From CAZMIL01 sp964566425 (GTDB taxonomy: Bacteria > Patescibacteriota > Microgenomatia > UBA1406 > GWC2-37-13), in contig CAZMIL010000001.1 in assembly GCA_964566425.1 (NCBI GenBank), forward strand, positions 28,928 to 92,927: DNA of 64,000 nucleotides. The letters are read 5' to 3'. Under the pieces are notes generated by a model. That model was not told the DNA's origin, made no database searches, and saw only the letters and a program-made list of their open reading frames with translations. The position numbers and the translations under genes are program-made. Positions 50,419-58,967 of this stretch are shown one piece after another; the stretch's first letter is position 1, and each line of letters opens with the position of its first letter.

Positions 50419-50562
50419 ATGGCCCAAATGTACTGTGTAAAATGTAGAGCAAAAAGAGATGTCCCTGATGCACAAAAAGTTACCATGAAAAATGGTAAAC
50501 CGGCAATGAAAGGAAAATGCCCAGTTTGTGGAACAGCAGTTTTCAAAATCGGAGCCGCTTAA
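50419..50562 (+). CDS. Small zinc-ribbon protein (DUF5679-like)
   Basis: 47 aa, with two cysteine pairs: YCVKCRAKR near the start and KCPVCGTAV near the end, a compact zinc ribbon. The segment KVTMKNGKPAMKGKCPVCG fits the DUF5679 family common in CPR and Chloroflexi. Function unknown; nucleic-acid or ribosome binding is plausible. A strong Shine-Dalgarno (AAAGGGGGTGA) precedes the ATG. It lies right after a terminator and has no clear promoter of its own, so it may be made by read-through. Confidence 0.85.
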   Translation: MAQMYCVKCRAKRDVPDAQKVTMKNGKPAMKGKCPVCGTAVFKIGAA

Positions 50563-51098
50563 TTTTCCATCAATAAAGGAAATTCGGCAATTTTCTTGTA
50601 AACCGGTTTGGGCGTTCCAAGGACACTTTCAAACAGAGTAATTGATTTTACTTTGAATTCAATCTCTAAAGGAAAGTTTTTCAATTTTTTCTTAAGTAAG
50701 AGATATTGCTGCTTGGAGGGAATGCGCGAACGTCCAAATGTCAGGTGAGAAACAAATTTTCGAGAGGTGCCTAGAGCACTTTTTTCTTTTATTTTCTTCA
50801 CTAACTGCTCTAGGAGCTTATTGCGTTGAAAACCAATATATAAAGTAATACTATCTTTAATGAATAAACCTAATTCAGCAGAATAAAGATAGAAAGAAGG
50901 GATATCATAGACTAAATCATTCATGAACTGGATAATCTTATCCTGTTTACTGATATCGCCAAAAAAATGTAAAGTTAAATGATAATTTGATGATTCAACC
51001 CAACGAAAATTGGGATATTGCTGCTGAAAGGATTTTAATTGGCCGGCGATGGCTTTCTTAGTTTCACCAGGGAGATCAATTGCCAGAAAAAGGCGCAT
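50559..51098 (-). CDS. thpR: RNA 2',3'-cyclic phosphodiesterase (2H family)
   Basis: 179 aa. Two HxT/S motifs mark the 2H fold: YHLTLHFFGDIS (His about 40) and SHLTFGRSRIP (His about 118). The N-terminus RLFLAIDLPGETKKAI is typical. The family opens 2',3'-cyclic phosphates on RNA or joins 2'-5' ends. Its start overlaps the end of the nucleotidyltransferase gene by 23 bp; its end overlaps the zinc-ribbon gene by 4 bp. Confidence 0.92.
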   Translation of the reverse strand: MRLFLAIDLPGETKKAIAGQLKSFQQQYPNFRWVESSNYHLTLHFFGDISKQDKIIQFMNDLVYDIPSFYLYSAELGLFIKDSITLYIGFQRNKLLEQLVKKIKEKSALGTSRKFVSHLTFGRSRIPSKQQYLLLKKKLKNFPLEIEFKVKSITLFESVLGTPKPVYKKIAEFPLLMEN

Positions 51099-51552
51099 AG
51101 TTTTTAATCTTACTGCTAGAAAATTTTTTAATCAAGGGGGTGACGACAACAACTTCCGCTCCAATTTTTGACGCCTGTTGTTGTTTATTAGTCATTTGTG
51201 GATCGGCGACAGTGACTGCAACTATTGATGGCTTTATCTCCATAACTATCTTTGAATAATCTTCATCACTATTTAAAAACTTCAGCGGAATAACATAATC
51301 AATACACTCAAGAGCGGCTAAAATAGTGGCTCTCTCCTGCTGACTGTGAAAAGGCGGATGTTTTTTTCTGGCTCTAATTGCTTTGTCCGATTCCAGCAGG
51401 ACAACTAAACTTTCTCCCTGCTGTTTAGCTTTGGAAAGAAAAGTTAAATGCCCAAAGTGAAAAATATCAAAACAACCCCCAACTAACACAATTTTCTGAG
51501 CAAGGGTTTGTCGTAAAATGACAAATCGTTCAAGAGACATAACTTTGTTCAT
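51076..51552 (-). CDS. Cytidylyltransferase-like nucleotidyltransferase (RfaE/GCT type)
   Basis: 158 aa from the ATG at 51552, supported by a minus-strand TATAAT ending 6 nt upstream; the longer frame to 51615 crosses the divergent gene. IVLVGGCFDIFHFGHLTFLS carries the HxGH motif, and VVLLESDKAIRARKKHPPFH and the C-terminal FSSSKI agree with the family. It would transfer AMP or CMP onto a phosphorylated substrate; FAD synthase, HldE and GCT branches are all possible. Confidence 0.85.
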   Translation of the reverse strand: MNKVMSLERFVILRQTLAQKIVLVGGCFDIFHFGHLTFLSKAKQQGESLVVLLESDKAIRARKKHPPFHSQQERATILAALECIDYVIPLKFLNSDEDYSKIVMEIKPSIVAVTVADPQMTNKQQQASKIGAEVVVVTPLIKKFSSSKIKNYAPFSGN

Positions 51553-51558
51553 CGAGAA

Positions 51559-51568
51559 ATTATACAAT
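51559..51568. promoter_or_regulatory. Overlapping divergent -10 elements
   Basis: The decamer ATTATACAAT contains TATAAT on the minus strand (51559-51564), 6 nt from the ATG at 51552, and TACAAT on the plus strand (51563-51568), 8 nt from the ATG at 51577. The two start codons are only 24 bp apart, so both transcripts must be leaderless or nearly so, and the two promoters should exclude each other. Confidence 0.6.
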
Positions 51569-51576
51569 ATTAAAAT

Positions 51577-53841
51577 ATGAAGTTTATCTCCGAGACCAGC
51601 GAAAAAAAACAACACGCCCTAATTGTCAGCGATAAACCTACTCTTATAACTAATCTTTTGCAAACAGAGTTGAAAAAATTCAATACAGAAATTTATCTAG
51701 CAACACGTCCCCCTTTGGTTATTGAAAAATTTGATTATATTTTTTTTATCAACGAAGGACAGAGTCTAAAGAAAATTGATTTTAGCCCCAAACAAAAAGT
51801 GGTGTTTATTTTTCTCAAACAACAATCCGCCGCTCAATCTGCACTAAAAACGGTTGAAAAACGTCAACTTGATATCAAGATTATTTCTTGTCTAACTGAT
51901 CTACTCAGCTCTCAAGATTTGGAAAAGATCCTCTGGTTTTCTTTCTCACGAAGTAATGAATCATTCTTAACCATAGGTCGTCTAACAAAAAACTTACGCA
52001 AGCAAAAAATAATATCCTCACAAAGAGTACGTAATCCTAAGTTTAGCCGCAAGACAATAATCATTATCTTTATCCTTCTGCTTTTGTTTGCTAATCTACT
52101 AATGATTCCTTTTCTTGCTCTTTCTTCATATCTCTATTACAAAGCAGGATTGTTGGCAAAAAATAATCAGATCAAACAGGTTGAACCTCTGCTTATTTAT
52201 GCCGATAAATCATTGGCTGTTTCCAAAATACTGTATCGACCGGTCCGCCCCGTTTATGCTTTTTTCTCTTTAGCTCTTTTTCCTGACAGTCTTTTTAATA
52301 TTGATCAGAAAACACGTTCTCTTCTCCATCATTTTATAACAATGTCCGAAAATACCAATCAGATCTTTCAGGCAATTTTGCAAAAGAACAAAACCCCTGA
52401 AGATATCCGTCTCTTGGAAATGAGATTTACCAGAATGAAAAGCGATTTGAGCAGCCTGCAAGACGACCTAGCTTCGTTGGCGCAAGCACTTCCCAATTCT
52501 CCCGGAAAAATAGGGAAATTGAAACCACAGTTAGCAGATGCTTCATTAATGCTTGGTAAGGCCCAAAAAATTCTGCCTCATCTTGATAATCTATTGGCGA
52601 AAAATACGCAAAAAAAGTATCTCCTCCTGTTTGCAAACAATATGGAGCTGCGGCCCGGAGGCGGCTTCATCGGCTCGTTTGGCATTTTAACAATGAAAAA
52701 TATGACCCTTGATTCAATTAAAGTTTACGACGTTTATGATGCTGACGGGCAACTTAAAATTCATATCGATCCGCCTGAACCAGTCCGTAAGTATTTGCAG
52801 CAGCCACACTGGTTTTTCCGCGATTCAGCTTTTTCCTCTGATTTTTTTGAAAACTACAACGAAGCTAAATTTTTCCTTAATCAAGAATTGGGAATGACCG
52901 ATTTTGCCGGAGGAGTTTTATTAACCACTACTTCTATTCAAAATATTTTGCAGGCATATGGAAATATTTACCTCCCCAATTATAATGAAAACGTTAATAA
53001 AGATAATTTCTATATCAAAGCTCAACTCTATTCCGAACAAAATTTTTTCCCGGGATCAACGCAGAAGAAAAATTTTTTGGGTGATTTGGCAAAACAGATT
53101 TTGCTTAATCTCGACCAAGTTTCGGCTCCAATTCTCCTGCAACAGTTGGAAAGATCATTAAATGAAAAACAAATAGTCATGATCGTTGAAGATTCTGCAA
53201 TTCAAAAAGTAATCGATTCGCTTTATTGGGCCGGCAAAACTATTACTCCTCGCTGTGCGGAAGAGCAAAATAGTTGCATTTTAGACTATGCTTTCCCGGT
53301 TGAAGCAAACCTTGGCGTCAACAAGGCAAATTTCTTTATCCGTCACAATTTTACTCAAAAAATAACTTTCGACAAACAGGGAATAATCCGTAACTCATTA
53401 CTGATCAAAATCCAAAACGATTCGGTTAATGATGTTTTTCCCGGTGGTACGTATAAAAATTATTTCCAAATTTTTTTGCCTTTGGGCAGTCAGGTCACCT
53501 CGTTAACTAGAGATGGAACTATTGTGGATAATTTAGATCAACGTGAAACAGAATTTAAGATTTTAGGTTTTTACTTTGAACTTTCGCCGCAGAAATCAAC
53601 TGAAATTCAAATTGATTATCGCTTACCACAAGAAATCATTAAAGGTACAAACATCTATCAACTGGTCATGCAAAAACAAACCGGTTCATCGAATTCTGAC
53701 CTTGAATTAGAGATCTCCCTACCGGAAAACATCTCTCTAGTCCGCCAGAATTTTTCGCCGCTTGTAAAAGATAATCGCATCTTTTATAATACTTCTCTTA
53801 ATGCAGATAAAATTTTTCTTCTGCAATTAAACAGAAAATAA
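51577..53841 (+). CDS. DUF4012 family surface protein
   Basis: 754 aa. A cytoplasmic N-terminal region of about 150 residues (Rossmann-like, QKVVFIFLKQQSAAQSALKT), one membrane segment (TIIIIFILLLLFANLLMIPF), then a large outside part. The DUF4012 core is YLLLFANNMELRPGGGFIGS, with SFGILTMKN and later PPEPVRKYLQQPHWFFRDSA. The domain is related to LytR-CpsA-Psr-like regions in CPR and Actinobacteria; function is unknown, though cell-envelope polymer attachment has been suggested by context. rplY follows within 3 bp. Confidence 0.88.
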   Translation: MKFISETSEKKQHALIVSDKPTLITNLLQTELKKFNTEIYLATRPPLVIEKFDYIFFINEGQSLKKIDFSPKQKVVFIFLKQQSAAQSALKTVEKRQLDIKIISCLTDLLSSQDLEKILWFSFSRSNESFLTIGRLTKNLRKQKIISSQRVRNPKFSRKTIIIIFILLLLFANLLMIPFLALSSYLYYKAGLLAKNNQIKQVEPLLIYADKSLAVSKILYRPVRPVYAFFSLALFPDSLFNIDQKTRSLLHHFITMSENTNQIFQAILQKNKTPEDIRLLEMRFTRMKSDLSSLQDDLASLAQALPNSPGKIGKLKPQLADASLMLGKAQKILPHLDNLLAKNTQKKYLLLFANNMELRPGGGFIGSFGILTMKNMTLDSIKVYDVYDADGQLKIHIDPPEPVRKYLQQPHWFFRDSAFSSDFFENYNEAKFFLNQELGMTDFAGGVLLTTTSIQNILQAYGNIYLPNYNENVNKDNFYIKAQLYSEQNFFPGSTQKKNFLGDLAKQILLNLDQVSAPILLQQLERSLNEKQIVMIVEDSAIQKVIDSLYWAGKTITPRCAEEQNSCILDYAFPVEANLGVNKANFFIRHNFTQKITFDKQGIIRNSLLIKIQNDSVNDVFPGGTYKNYFQIFLPLGSQVTSLTRDGTIVDNLDQRETEFKILGFYFELSPQKSTEIQIDYRLPQEIIKGTNIYQLVMQKQTGSSNSDLELEISLPENISLVRQNFSPLVKDNRIFYNTSLNADKIFLLQLNRK

Positions 53842-53844
53842 GCT

Positions 53845-54648
53845 ATGGCAAAAACAGCTAGTCACGCCGAAAAATTGTCCTTAAGCAGTGAAAAAAGAGA
53901 GGTTTTTGGCAAAAAACTCAAGAAATTGCGTCATGAAGGTAAAATCCCAGCCAATGTCTACGGTCCGGACTTCAAATCTACTTCTATTGTTGTAGAGGGT
54001 AAAGACTTTAATCGAGTTTACCGGATCGCAGAAGAAACCGGAATTGTTTATATTAAACTCAATAGTCAAGAAATTCCAGCTTTGATCAAAAATGTCCAGA
54101 TGCATCCGGTACAACATCTAATTCTTCATGTTGATTTTAGAAAAGTCGATCTTAAACAAAAAATTGTCACCCAGGTGCCAATTAAAGTCGTTGGCGAATC
54201 CCCGGCAGTTAAAGATAAAGGTGGTGTTCTCCTCACTCAAACGGATGAAGTAACTGTCGAAGCCCTACCGCAGGATATCCCCCATGAAGTCGAGGTAGAT
54301 ATTTCAAAACTTATTGGAATTGGTAACGAAATAAAAGTCGCCGATCTGCCAAAAAATCCTAAATATGACATTAAAGACGAGGCCGAAAAATTGCTCGTTT
54401 CCGTGATTGCCCATAAAGAAGAAAGTCTTGCCCCTGAGACCGCAACAGAAGCTCCCGAAGTAATCACAGAAAAGCCTGCCGGGGGTGAAGAAGGCGCAGA
54501 AGCGGCCGCCCCAGAAGAAGGACAGAAACCTGCCGAAGAAGCTAAAAAACCAGCTGGAGAAGGAAAGAAACCTGTTCAAGAAGGAAAAGCCGCATCATCA
54601 GAGAAGACTCCCCAACAACAAAAACAGCCAAAAGAGGGAAAGAAGTAA
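53845..54648 (+). CDS. rplY: 50S ribosomal protein L25/CTC with long charged tail
   Basis: 267 aa. The L25 domain (REVFGKKLKKLRHEGKIPAN, VYGP) binds 5S rRNA, and the CTC domain (LTQTDEVTVEALPQDIPHEV, EVDISKLIGIGNEIKVADL) follows. After about residue 195 comes a low-complexity tail rich in Glu, Ala, Pro and Lys (about 70 residues), longer than usual. It is 3 bp after the DUF4012 gene, an unusual pairing. Confidence 0.95.
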   Translation: MAKTASHAEKLSLSSEKREVFGKKLKKLRHEGKIPANVYGPDFKSTSIVVEGKDFNRVYRIAEETGIVYIKLNSQEIPALIKNVQMHPVQHLILHVDFRKVDLKQKIVTQVPIKVVGESPAVKDKGGVLLTQTDEVTVEALPQDIPHEVEVDISKLIGIGNEIKVADLPKNPKYDIKDEAEKLLVSVIAHKEESLAPETATEAPEVITEKPAGGEEGAEAAAPEEGQKPAEEAKKPAGEGKKPVQEGKAASSEKTPQQQKQPKEGKK

Positions 54649-54655
54649 ATCTCTG

Positions 54656-55321
54656 TCACTTAAAATTCTGCACTTTTCTTTGGATCTCTCCGCGTTGTAA
54701 CATTCTTTTTATTGACCGCTTAACTGTAAAAGGGTGAGCGTTTAGCTCTTGGGCAATTTCGTAGTCCGATAAGCCTTTTTGTCTTGTCTGTTTAACTTCT
54801 GCATCAAAGATAAGCATTTCTTCCTCGGATCTTCTTTTTTTCCTCAGTCTTAAATCGGGATTTTCTAAAAGCTCATTCGCCAGAATATGTGCTACATAAG
54901 TTCTAGTCAGATGCGTTGCTTGCGCAATTGCAGAGTTACTTAATCCTTTTTTGCGGAGGCTAATTATTTTTCTTTTGCGCTCGTCTACTCCTTTTTTATA
55001 TTCGTCAAGGTACTCGTTTTTAATTTTTTTAAATTGCTGTGATTGTTGAGCTAACAATTTGCTGCGTCTCTTTCTACCCTCTATTGTTTGTCTTGGTGGA
55101 AATTCATATTCGCCAGAAAATTGCTTATAGAGTTGACGAGCTCTTTCTCTACTAATCCCAAGGACTTTTCCAACCTCAGTCATGATCACTTCTTGTTCTG
55201 GATGATTGATTCTCCTTAATCTCATCTCTGCCAGAAAAAGAAGTTCACTCTTCGGGATCACCTCTAACCCATCTTCTACTCTCCGTGAATGAATTGGGCC
55301 TCGATAGAATTCTTTAGACAT
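54656..55321 (-). CDS. Multi-HTH DNA-binding protein
   Basis: 221 aa with three probable helix-turn-helix units: a sigma region 4-like one (MTEVGKVLGISRERARQLYK, about residues 46-66), a second (RKKGLSNSAIAQATHLTRTY, about 122-142) and a third (RQKGLSDYEIAQELNAHPFT, about 182-202). Basic linkers join them. No effector domain is visible. Likely a transcription regulator of unknown target. TATAAT ends 9 nt before the ATG. It is divergent from nusA. Confidence 0.8.
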   Translation of the reverse strand: MSKEFYRGPIHSRRVEDGLEVIPKSELLFLAEMRLRRINHPEQEVIMTEVGKVLGISRERARQLYKQFSGEYEFPPRQTIEGRKRRSKLLAQQSQQFKKIKNEYLDEYKKGVDERKRKIISLRKKGLSNSAIAQATHLTRTYVAHILANELLENPDLRLRKKRRSEEEMLIFDAEVKQTRQKGLSDYEIAQELNAHPFTVKRSIKRMLQRGEIQRKVQNFK

Positions 55322-55375
55322 ATTTTATATATTATAGGATAAATCTACGCTAATGCAATTCGAGCGTTTTTCTGT

Positions 55376-55381
55376 TAAAAT
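55376..55381 (+). promoter_or_regulatory. -10 element of the nusA operon
   Basis: TAAAAT preceded by TG (TGTTAAAAT), ending 9 nt before the nusA ATG at 55391. No strong -35 was found, so an extended -10 promoter is likely. Confidence 0.45.
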
Positions 55382-55390
55382 GTAACCCTT

Positions 55391-56617
55391 ATGAGCATTG
55401 TTAAAAGTGAATTCGCCCTGGCCTTGAATCAAGTTGCCACTGAGCGCGGTATTTCACCGGATGACGTTATCACCTCGATTGAGGGAGCAATTTTGGCTGC
55501 CTATCGCAAGGAGCACCAGACTAATCTAGCCGAAGGAGAAGACGATGGTGTGCGCATAAAAGTCAATAAAGATACGGGTGAAGCCCGAGTTTCTGATAAA
55601 GACGGCAAGGATATTACTCCGCCTGGTTTCGGCCGCATCGCCGCCCAAACGGCCAAACAAGTCACTCTGCAAAAAATTCGTGAAATTGAAAAAAAAACAG
55701 TTATCACACAATACAAGTCACAAATAGGAACAATTGTTAAAGGAAGAGTAATCAGATACGACGGCTATAACGCCTACGTTGACATCGGCAGAATTGAAGC
55801 AGTTTTACCCAAAGAGGAGCAAATTCGAAATGAAAAATATGCTGTCAATACCAATCTGGTTTTTTACCTCAAAGAGATTGGCGAAGATAAATTCGGCAAC
55901 TCACGCATTGTCGTTTCACGCAGCGACCCTCAACTCTTAATCGAACTGTTCAAAAAAGAAGTTCCGGAAATCGCCAATAATACGGTTGAAATCCGGAAGG
56001 TGGCAAGAGAACCTGGTGAAAGAGCCAAAATAGCTGTTTTCAGCAGTCAAGGCGGCGTTGATCCCGTGGGCGCGTGCGTAGGTCAAAAAGGTGTGCGTGT
56101 ACAAACAGTTACCACCGAGCTTGGCGGCAACGAGAAGATCGATATTATCCAATGGAATAACGACGAGAAATTGTTCCTGACTTCTGCGCTTTCGCCGGCG
56201 AAAATCACCCAGGTTGAGCTCGACAAGAAAAACAACAAAGCCAAGATCACGGTCGACGAAACACAAGCGCCTTTAGCCATTGGTAAAAATGGAGTAAATG
56301 TCAATCTCGCCTCAAAACTGACCGGATATGAAATTGATATCGTCCAGATTCCGGCACCCCAACAACCTAAACCTGAAGAAGTGAAAGCTGGTGGGGCGGC
56401 CGCAACGGAGGAACAACCAACCAAAGAAACACCCGTAAAGACCAAACCGGCTGAGGAAAAAACCTCTGCGGAGTCACAAGCAACTCAGAATGAAGCACTC
56501 CAAACCCAAGAACCACAACCGGCTAGGGCTGAAACACCTCCGCAAACGCCAGCCCCCGACTCTAAACCTGACTCCGCCACTGCTCAGTCTGAACAACCTG
56601 AGCAACCACAGGCATAA
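55391..56617 (+). CDS. nusA: Transcription termination/antitermination factor NusA
   Basis: 408 aa. The N-terminal RNA polymerase-binding domain is followed by an S1 domain (GTIVKGRVIRYDGYNAYVDI, GRIEAVLP), then KH1 (DPVGACVGQKGVRVQTVTTE, LGGNEKIDII) and KH2 (APLAIGKNGVNVNLASKLTG). The last about 75 residues are a low-complexity Gln/Pro/Thr/Glu tail. It heads a nusA-infB-DHH group; rbfA and rimP are not adjacent. Confidence 0.97.
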   Translation: MSIVKSEFALALNQVATERGISPDDVITSIEGAILAAYRKEHQTNLAEGEDDGVRIKVNKDTGEARVSDKDGKDITPPGFGRIAAQTAKQVTLQKIREIEKKTVITQYKSQIGTIVKGRVIRYDGYNAYVDIGRIEAVLPKEEQIRNEKYAVNTNLVFYLKEIGEDKFGNSRIVVSRSDPQLLIELFKKEVPEIANNTVEIRKVAREPGERAKIAVFSSQGGVDPVGACVGQKGVRVQTVTTELGGNEKIDIIQWNNDEKLFLTSALSPAKITQVELDKKNNKAKITVDETQAPLAIGKNGVNVNLASKLTGYEIDIVQIPAPQQPKPEEVKAGGAAATEEQPTKETPVKTKPAEEKTSAESQATQNEALQTQEPQPARAETPPQTPAPDSKPDSATAQSEQPEQPQA

Positions 56618-56642
56618 AGATTGTTTAAATTTATTACCAAAT

Positions 56643-58094
56643 ATGCAACCCAGACCACCAATCGTTACCATTTTAGGCCACGTAGACCATGGGAAGACCA
56701 CTCTACTGGATTACATTCGTAAAACCAAACTTACCGAGCAAGAACACGGAGGAATCACCCAAAAAATCGGCGCTTACGAAATCTTCAGCAAAATAAAGGG
56801 CTACCCCACAGATAAAATTACTTTTATTGATACACCGGGCCATGAAGCTTTCACTAAACTACGTTCCAGAGGCGCCAATGTAGCAGATATTGCTCTCCTG
56901 TTAATTGATTCTAAAGATTCGTTAAAACCACAAACTGTCGAGTCGATCTCTCATATCAAATCCGCCAATATCCCTTTTATAGTTGTTCTTAATAAAATAG
57001 ATCTTGCTGAAGCTAAACCCGATAAAGTTAAGCAAGATTTGATTAAACATGATGTTGTGGTCGAAGATAAGGGAGGAAAAGTCCCCTGCCTTTCTATTTC
57101 AGCGAAAACCGGACAGGGCGTTGAAGAGCTCTTAGAATCTATTCTCTTACTTGCTTCTGATCTGCACTTACAATACGACCTTCAAGCTCCGGCAACTGTT
57201 TATATTATTGAAACAAAAAAGGATAAACGAGGTATTATGGTAAGCTGTATTATTAAAAACGGCCTGCTCAAAGTAGGTGATACTATTTATTGCGGCAGCC
57301 TCAAAACAAAGGTTAGATCTTTGTTTAATAGTCTAGGGAAGCCGCTTCAAGAGGTAACTCCATCTTCGCCTTTTGAGCTCCTTGGCTTTAGTGAACTTCC
57401 AGAAGTTGGTAGTATAATTAGCACTTCACAAAGCCCTAAAGTTGAAAAACCAGTTCAAACTGTATCCTCCGCAAGGCCGCTCCCGAATTTGGAAGAGCTG
57501 TTGAGCGCTCAAGAGACGAAAAAAATTTCTCTAGTGATCAAAGCGGACTCTCAAGGTTCGCTGGATGCAATTATTAATTCCTTTGCTGACAACAAAAATC
57601 TGGAAATTGTCCTCCAGGCAATTGGCGAAATTAGCAATTCCGATATTTTTCTAGCCAAAACCGCTAAAGCTATTGTCCTTGGTTTCAACGTTATCCCATC
57701 TACCGAGATTAAAGCTCTGGCTAAACAAGAAAAAGTAATTATCAGAACCTATAATATTATTTATGAATTAATTGAAGAGTTAACGGAAGTCGCTTCTTTA
57801 TTAAAGGAAAAAGAAGAAAGCGAGAGAACTTACAAGGGAGAGGCAAAAGTTTTGGCAACATTTATTGTTGAAGGAGATAAAATCTATGGAATAAAAGTCA
57901 CAAAAGGCAAGGCTAATTTAGGTGATTCTATCGAACTATTTGCTCAAGGAAAGACTGTGGGAAAATCCAAGATTGTTTCAATGCGCGTCAGAGCAAAAAC
58001 CACTGACGAAGTAAAAAAAGATCAAGAAGCCGGAATTATTCTCTCTCCCGCGCTTGACATCCATATCGGTGATGTGCTAAAATTAATCTTATAG
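56643..58094 (+). CDS. infB: Translation initiation factor IF-2, minimal form
   Basis: 483 aa from MQPRPPIVTILGHVDHGKTT (56643). The reading frame extends back to 56490, but that part lies over the nusA tail and reads as biased low-complexity sequence, so it is rejected. G-domain motifs GHVDHGKTT, DTPGHEAFT and NKID are complete, followed by domain II (KDKRGIMVSCIIKNGLLKVG), domain III (LVIKADSQGSLDAIINSF) and IV. The N-terminal domains of most bacterial IF-2s are missing. It brings initiator tRNA to the ribosome. No Shine-Dalgarno is seen. Confidence 0.95.
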   Translation: MQPRPPIVTILGHVDHGKTTLLDYIRKTKLTEQEHGGITQKIGAYEIFSKIKGYPTDKITFIDTPGHEAFTKLRSRGANVADIALLLIDSKDSLKPQTVESISHIKSANIPFIVVLNKIDLAEAKPDKVKQDLIKHDVVVEDKGGKVPCLSISAKTGQGVEELLESILLLASDLHLQYDLQAPATVYIIETKKDKRGIMVSCIIKNGLLKVGDTIYCGSLKTKVRSLFNSLGKPLQEVTPSSPFELLGFSELPEVGSIISTSQSPKVEKPVQTVSSARPLPNLEELLSAQETKKISLVIKADSQGSLDAIINSFADNKNLEIVLQAIGEISNSDIFLAKTAKAIVLGFNVIPSTEIKALAKQEKVIIRTYNIIYELIEELTEVASLLKEKEESERTYKGEAKVLATFIVEGDKIYGIKVTKGKANLGDSIELFAQGKTVGKSKIVSMRVRAKTTDEVKKDQEAGIILSPALDIHIGDVLKLIL

Positions 58095-58097
58095 TAT

Positions 58098-58967
58098 ATG
58101 GATTCACAACGGAATTCACTACAAAAAGCAGTTGAAATTCTGCAAAAATCAACCTCGGGAGTCATTTGTTTACCACAAAACCCCACGCCTGATGCTATAG
58201 GTGCTGCATTAGCTCTTTATCTGGGTTTAACCAGCATGGGTAAAAATGTCACTGTAGCTTGTTCTAGCAGCCTAGAAGGCGATTTTATGGGTTTGAATAA
58301 GGTTCAACCCGAAATCTCCGCCACTGGCAATAATTTGGTCATTTCTTTCCCCTATAAAGAGGGTTCTATCGATAAAGTTGACTACTACATTCAAGGGAAT
58401 AACTTTAATATTGTAGTCGTGCCAGGTGCGGAAGAGGACAAGTTGAGTGAAAAACAGGTTAAATTCAGCTATACAGGAGGAAGTGTTGATTTCATTGTTA
58501 CTGTAGACTGTGATAACCTAAAAAGGCTCGGCGATCTTTATAGCGAAAAGCAGGATCTTTTTGACAAGGCTAGAATTATTAATCTCGATCGCCATCTGAC
58601 AAATGGTTTTTTCGGAGCGGCTAATCTCGTTTACCGCACTGCTTCTTCTACTTCTGAAATTGTTTTATCTTTTCTCCAGGCTATAAAATGCAACGTAGAC
58701 AAAGATATGGCTACTAACCTTTACCAAGGCATGGTGGCTGCCACCAAGAATTTCTCTTCTTTTTCTGTTACTGCTCAAACTTTTGAGGATGCAGCCGCTT
58801 TGCTTAAATTAGGCGCTCGCAAGAAATCACCCGTTGCTGAGGGCGTTTTCCCCAGATACGTTAACGCCGAATTTGAAAAACAGACAAAAGCGATCGAGGA
58901 CATAGAAAAAGATCAAGACTTTCTTAAACCTAAAATCTTCAAGCCCGGAACAGGTGAAAACAGCTAA
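58098..58967 (+). CDS. DHH-family phosphoesterase-like protein with altered motifs
   Basis: 289 aa, with the overall layout of NrnA/RecJ-like DHH proteins. The motifs are changed: the first reads LPQNPTPDAIGAALALYLGL (normally SHxNPDGDAIGS), VDCDNLKRLG holds the middle Asp, and the DHH motif is NLDRHLTNGFFG. The nusA-infB-nrnA order is common, supporting the family. Loss of the first His and Asp suggests reduced or absent catalysis. It follows infB by 3 bp and overlaps rmuC tail to tail by 4 bp. Confidence 0.8.
   Translation: MDSQRNSLQKAVEILQKSTSGVICLPQNPTPDAIGAALALYLGLTSMGKNVTVACSSSLEGDFMGLNKVQPEISATGNNLVISFPYKEGSIDKVDYYIQGNNFNIVVVPGAEEDKLSEKQVKFSYTGGSVDFIVTVDCDNLKRLGDLYSEKQDLFDKARIINLDRHLTNGFFGAANLVYRTASSTSEIVLSFLQAIKCNVDKDMATNLYQGMVAATKNFSSFSVTAQTFEDAAALLKLGARKKSPVAEGVFPRYVNAEFEKQTKAIEDIEKDQDFLKPKIFKPGTGENS

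Noticed and set aside
54485..54700. 71-aa plus-strand ORF in another frame of rplY
   Set aside because: A shifted reading of the low-complexity rplY tail; no start signals.
56490..56642. N-terminal extension of IF-2
   Set aside because: It lies inside the nusA tail in another frame and matches no IF-2 domain; the ATG at 56643 starts at the G domain.
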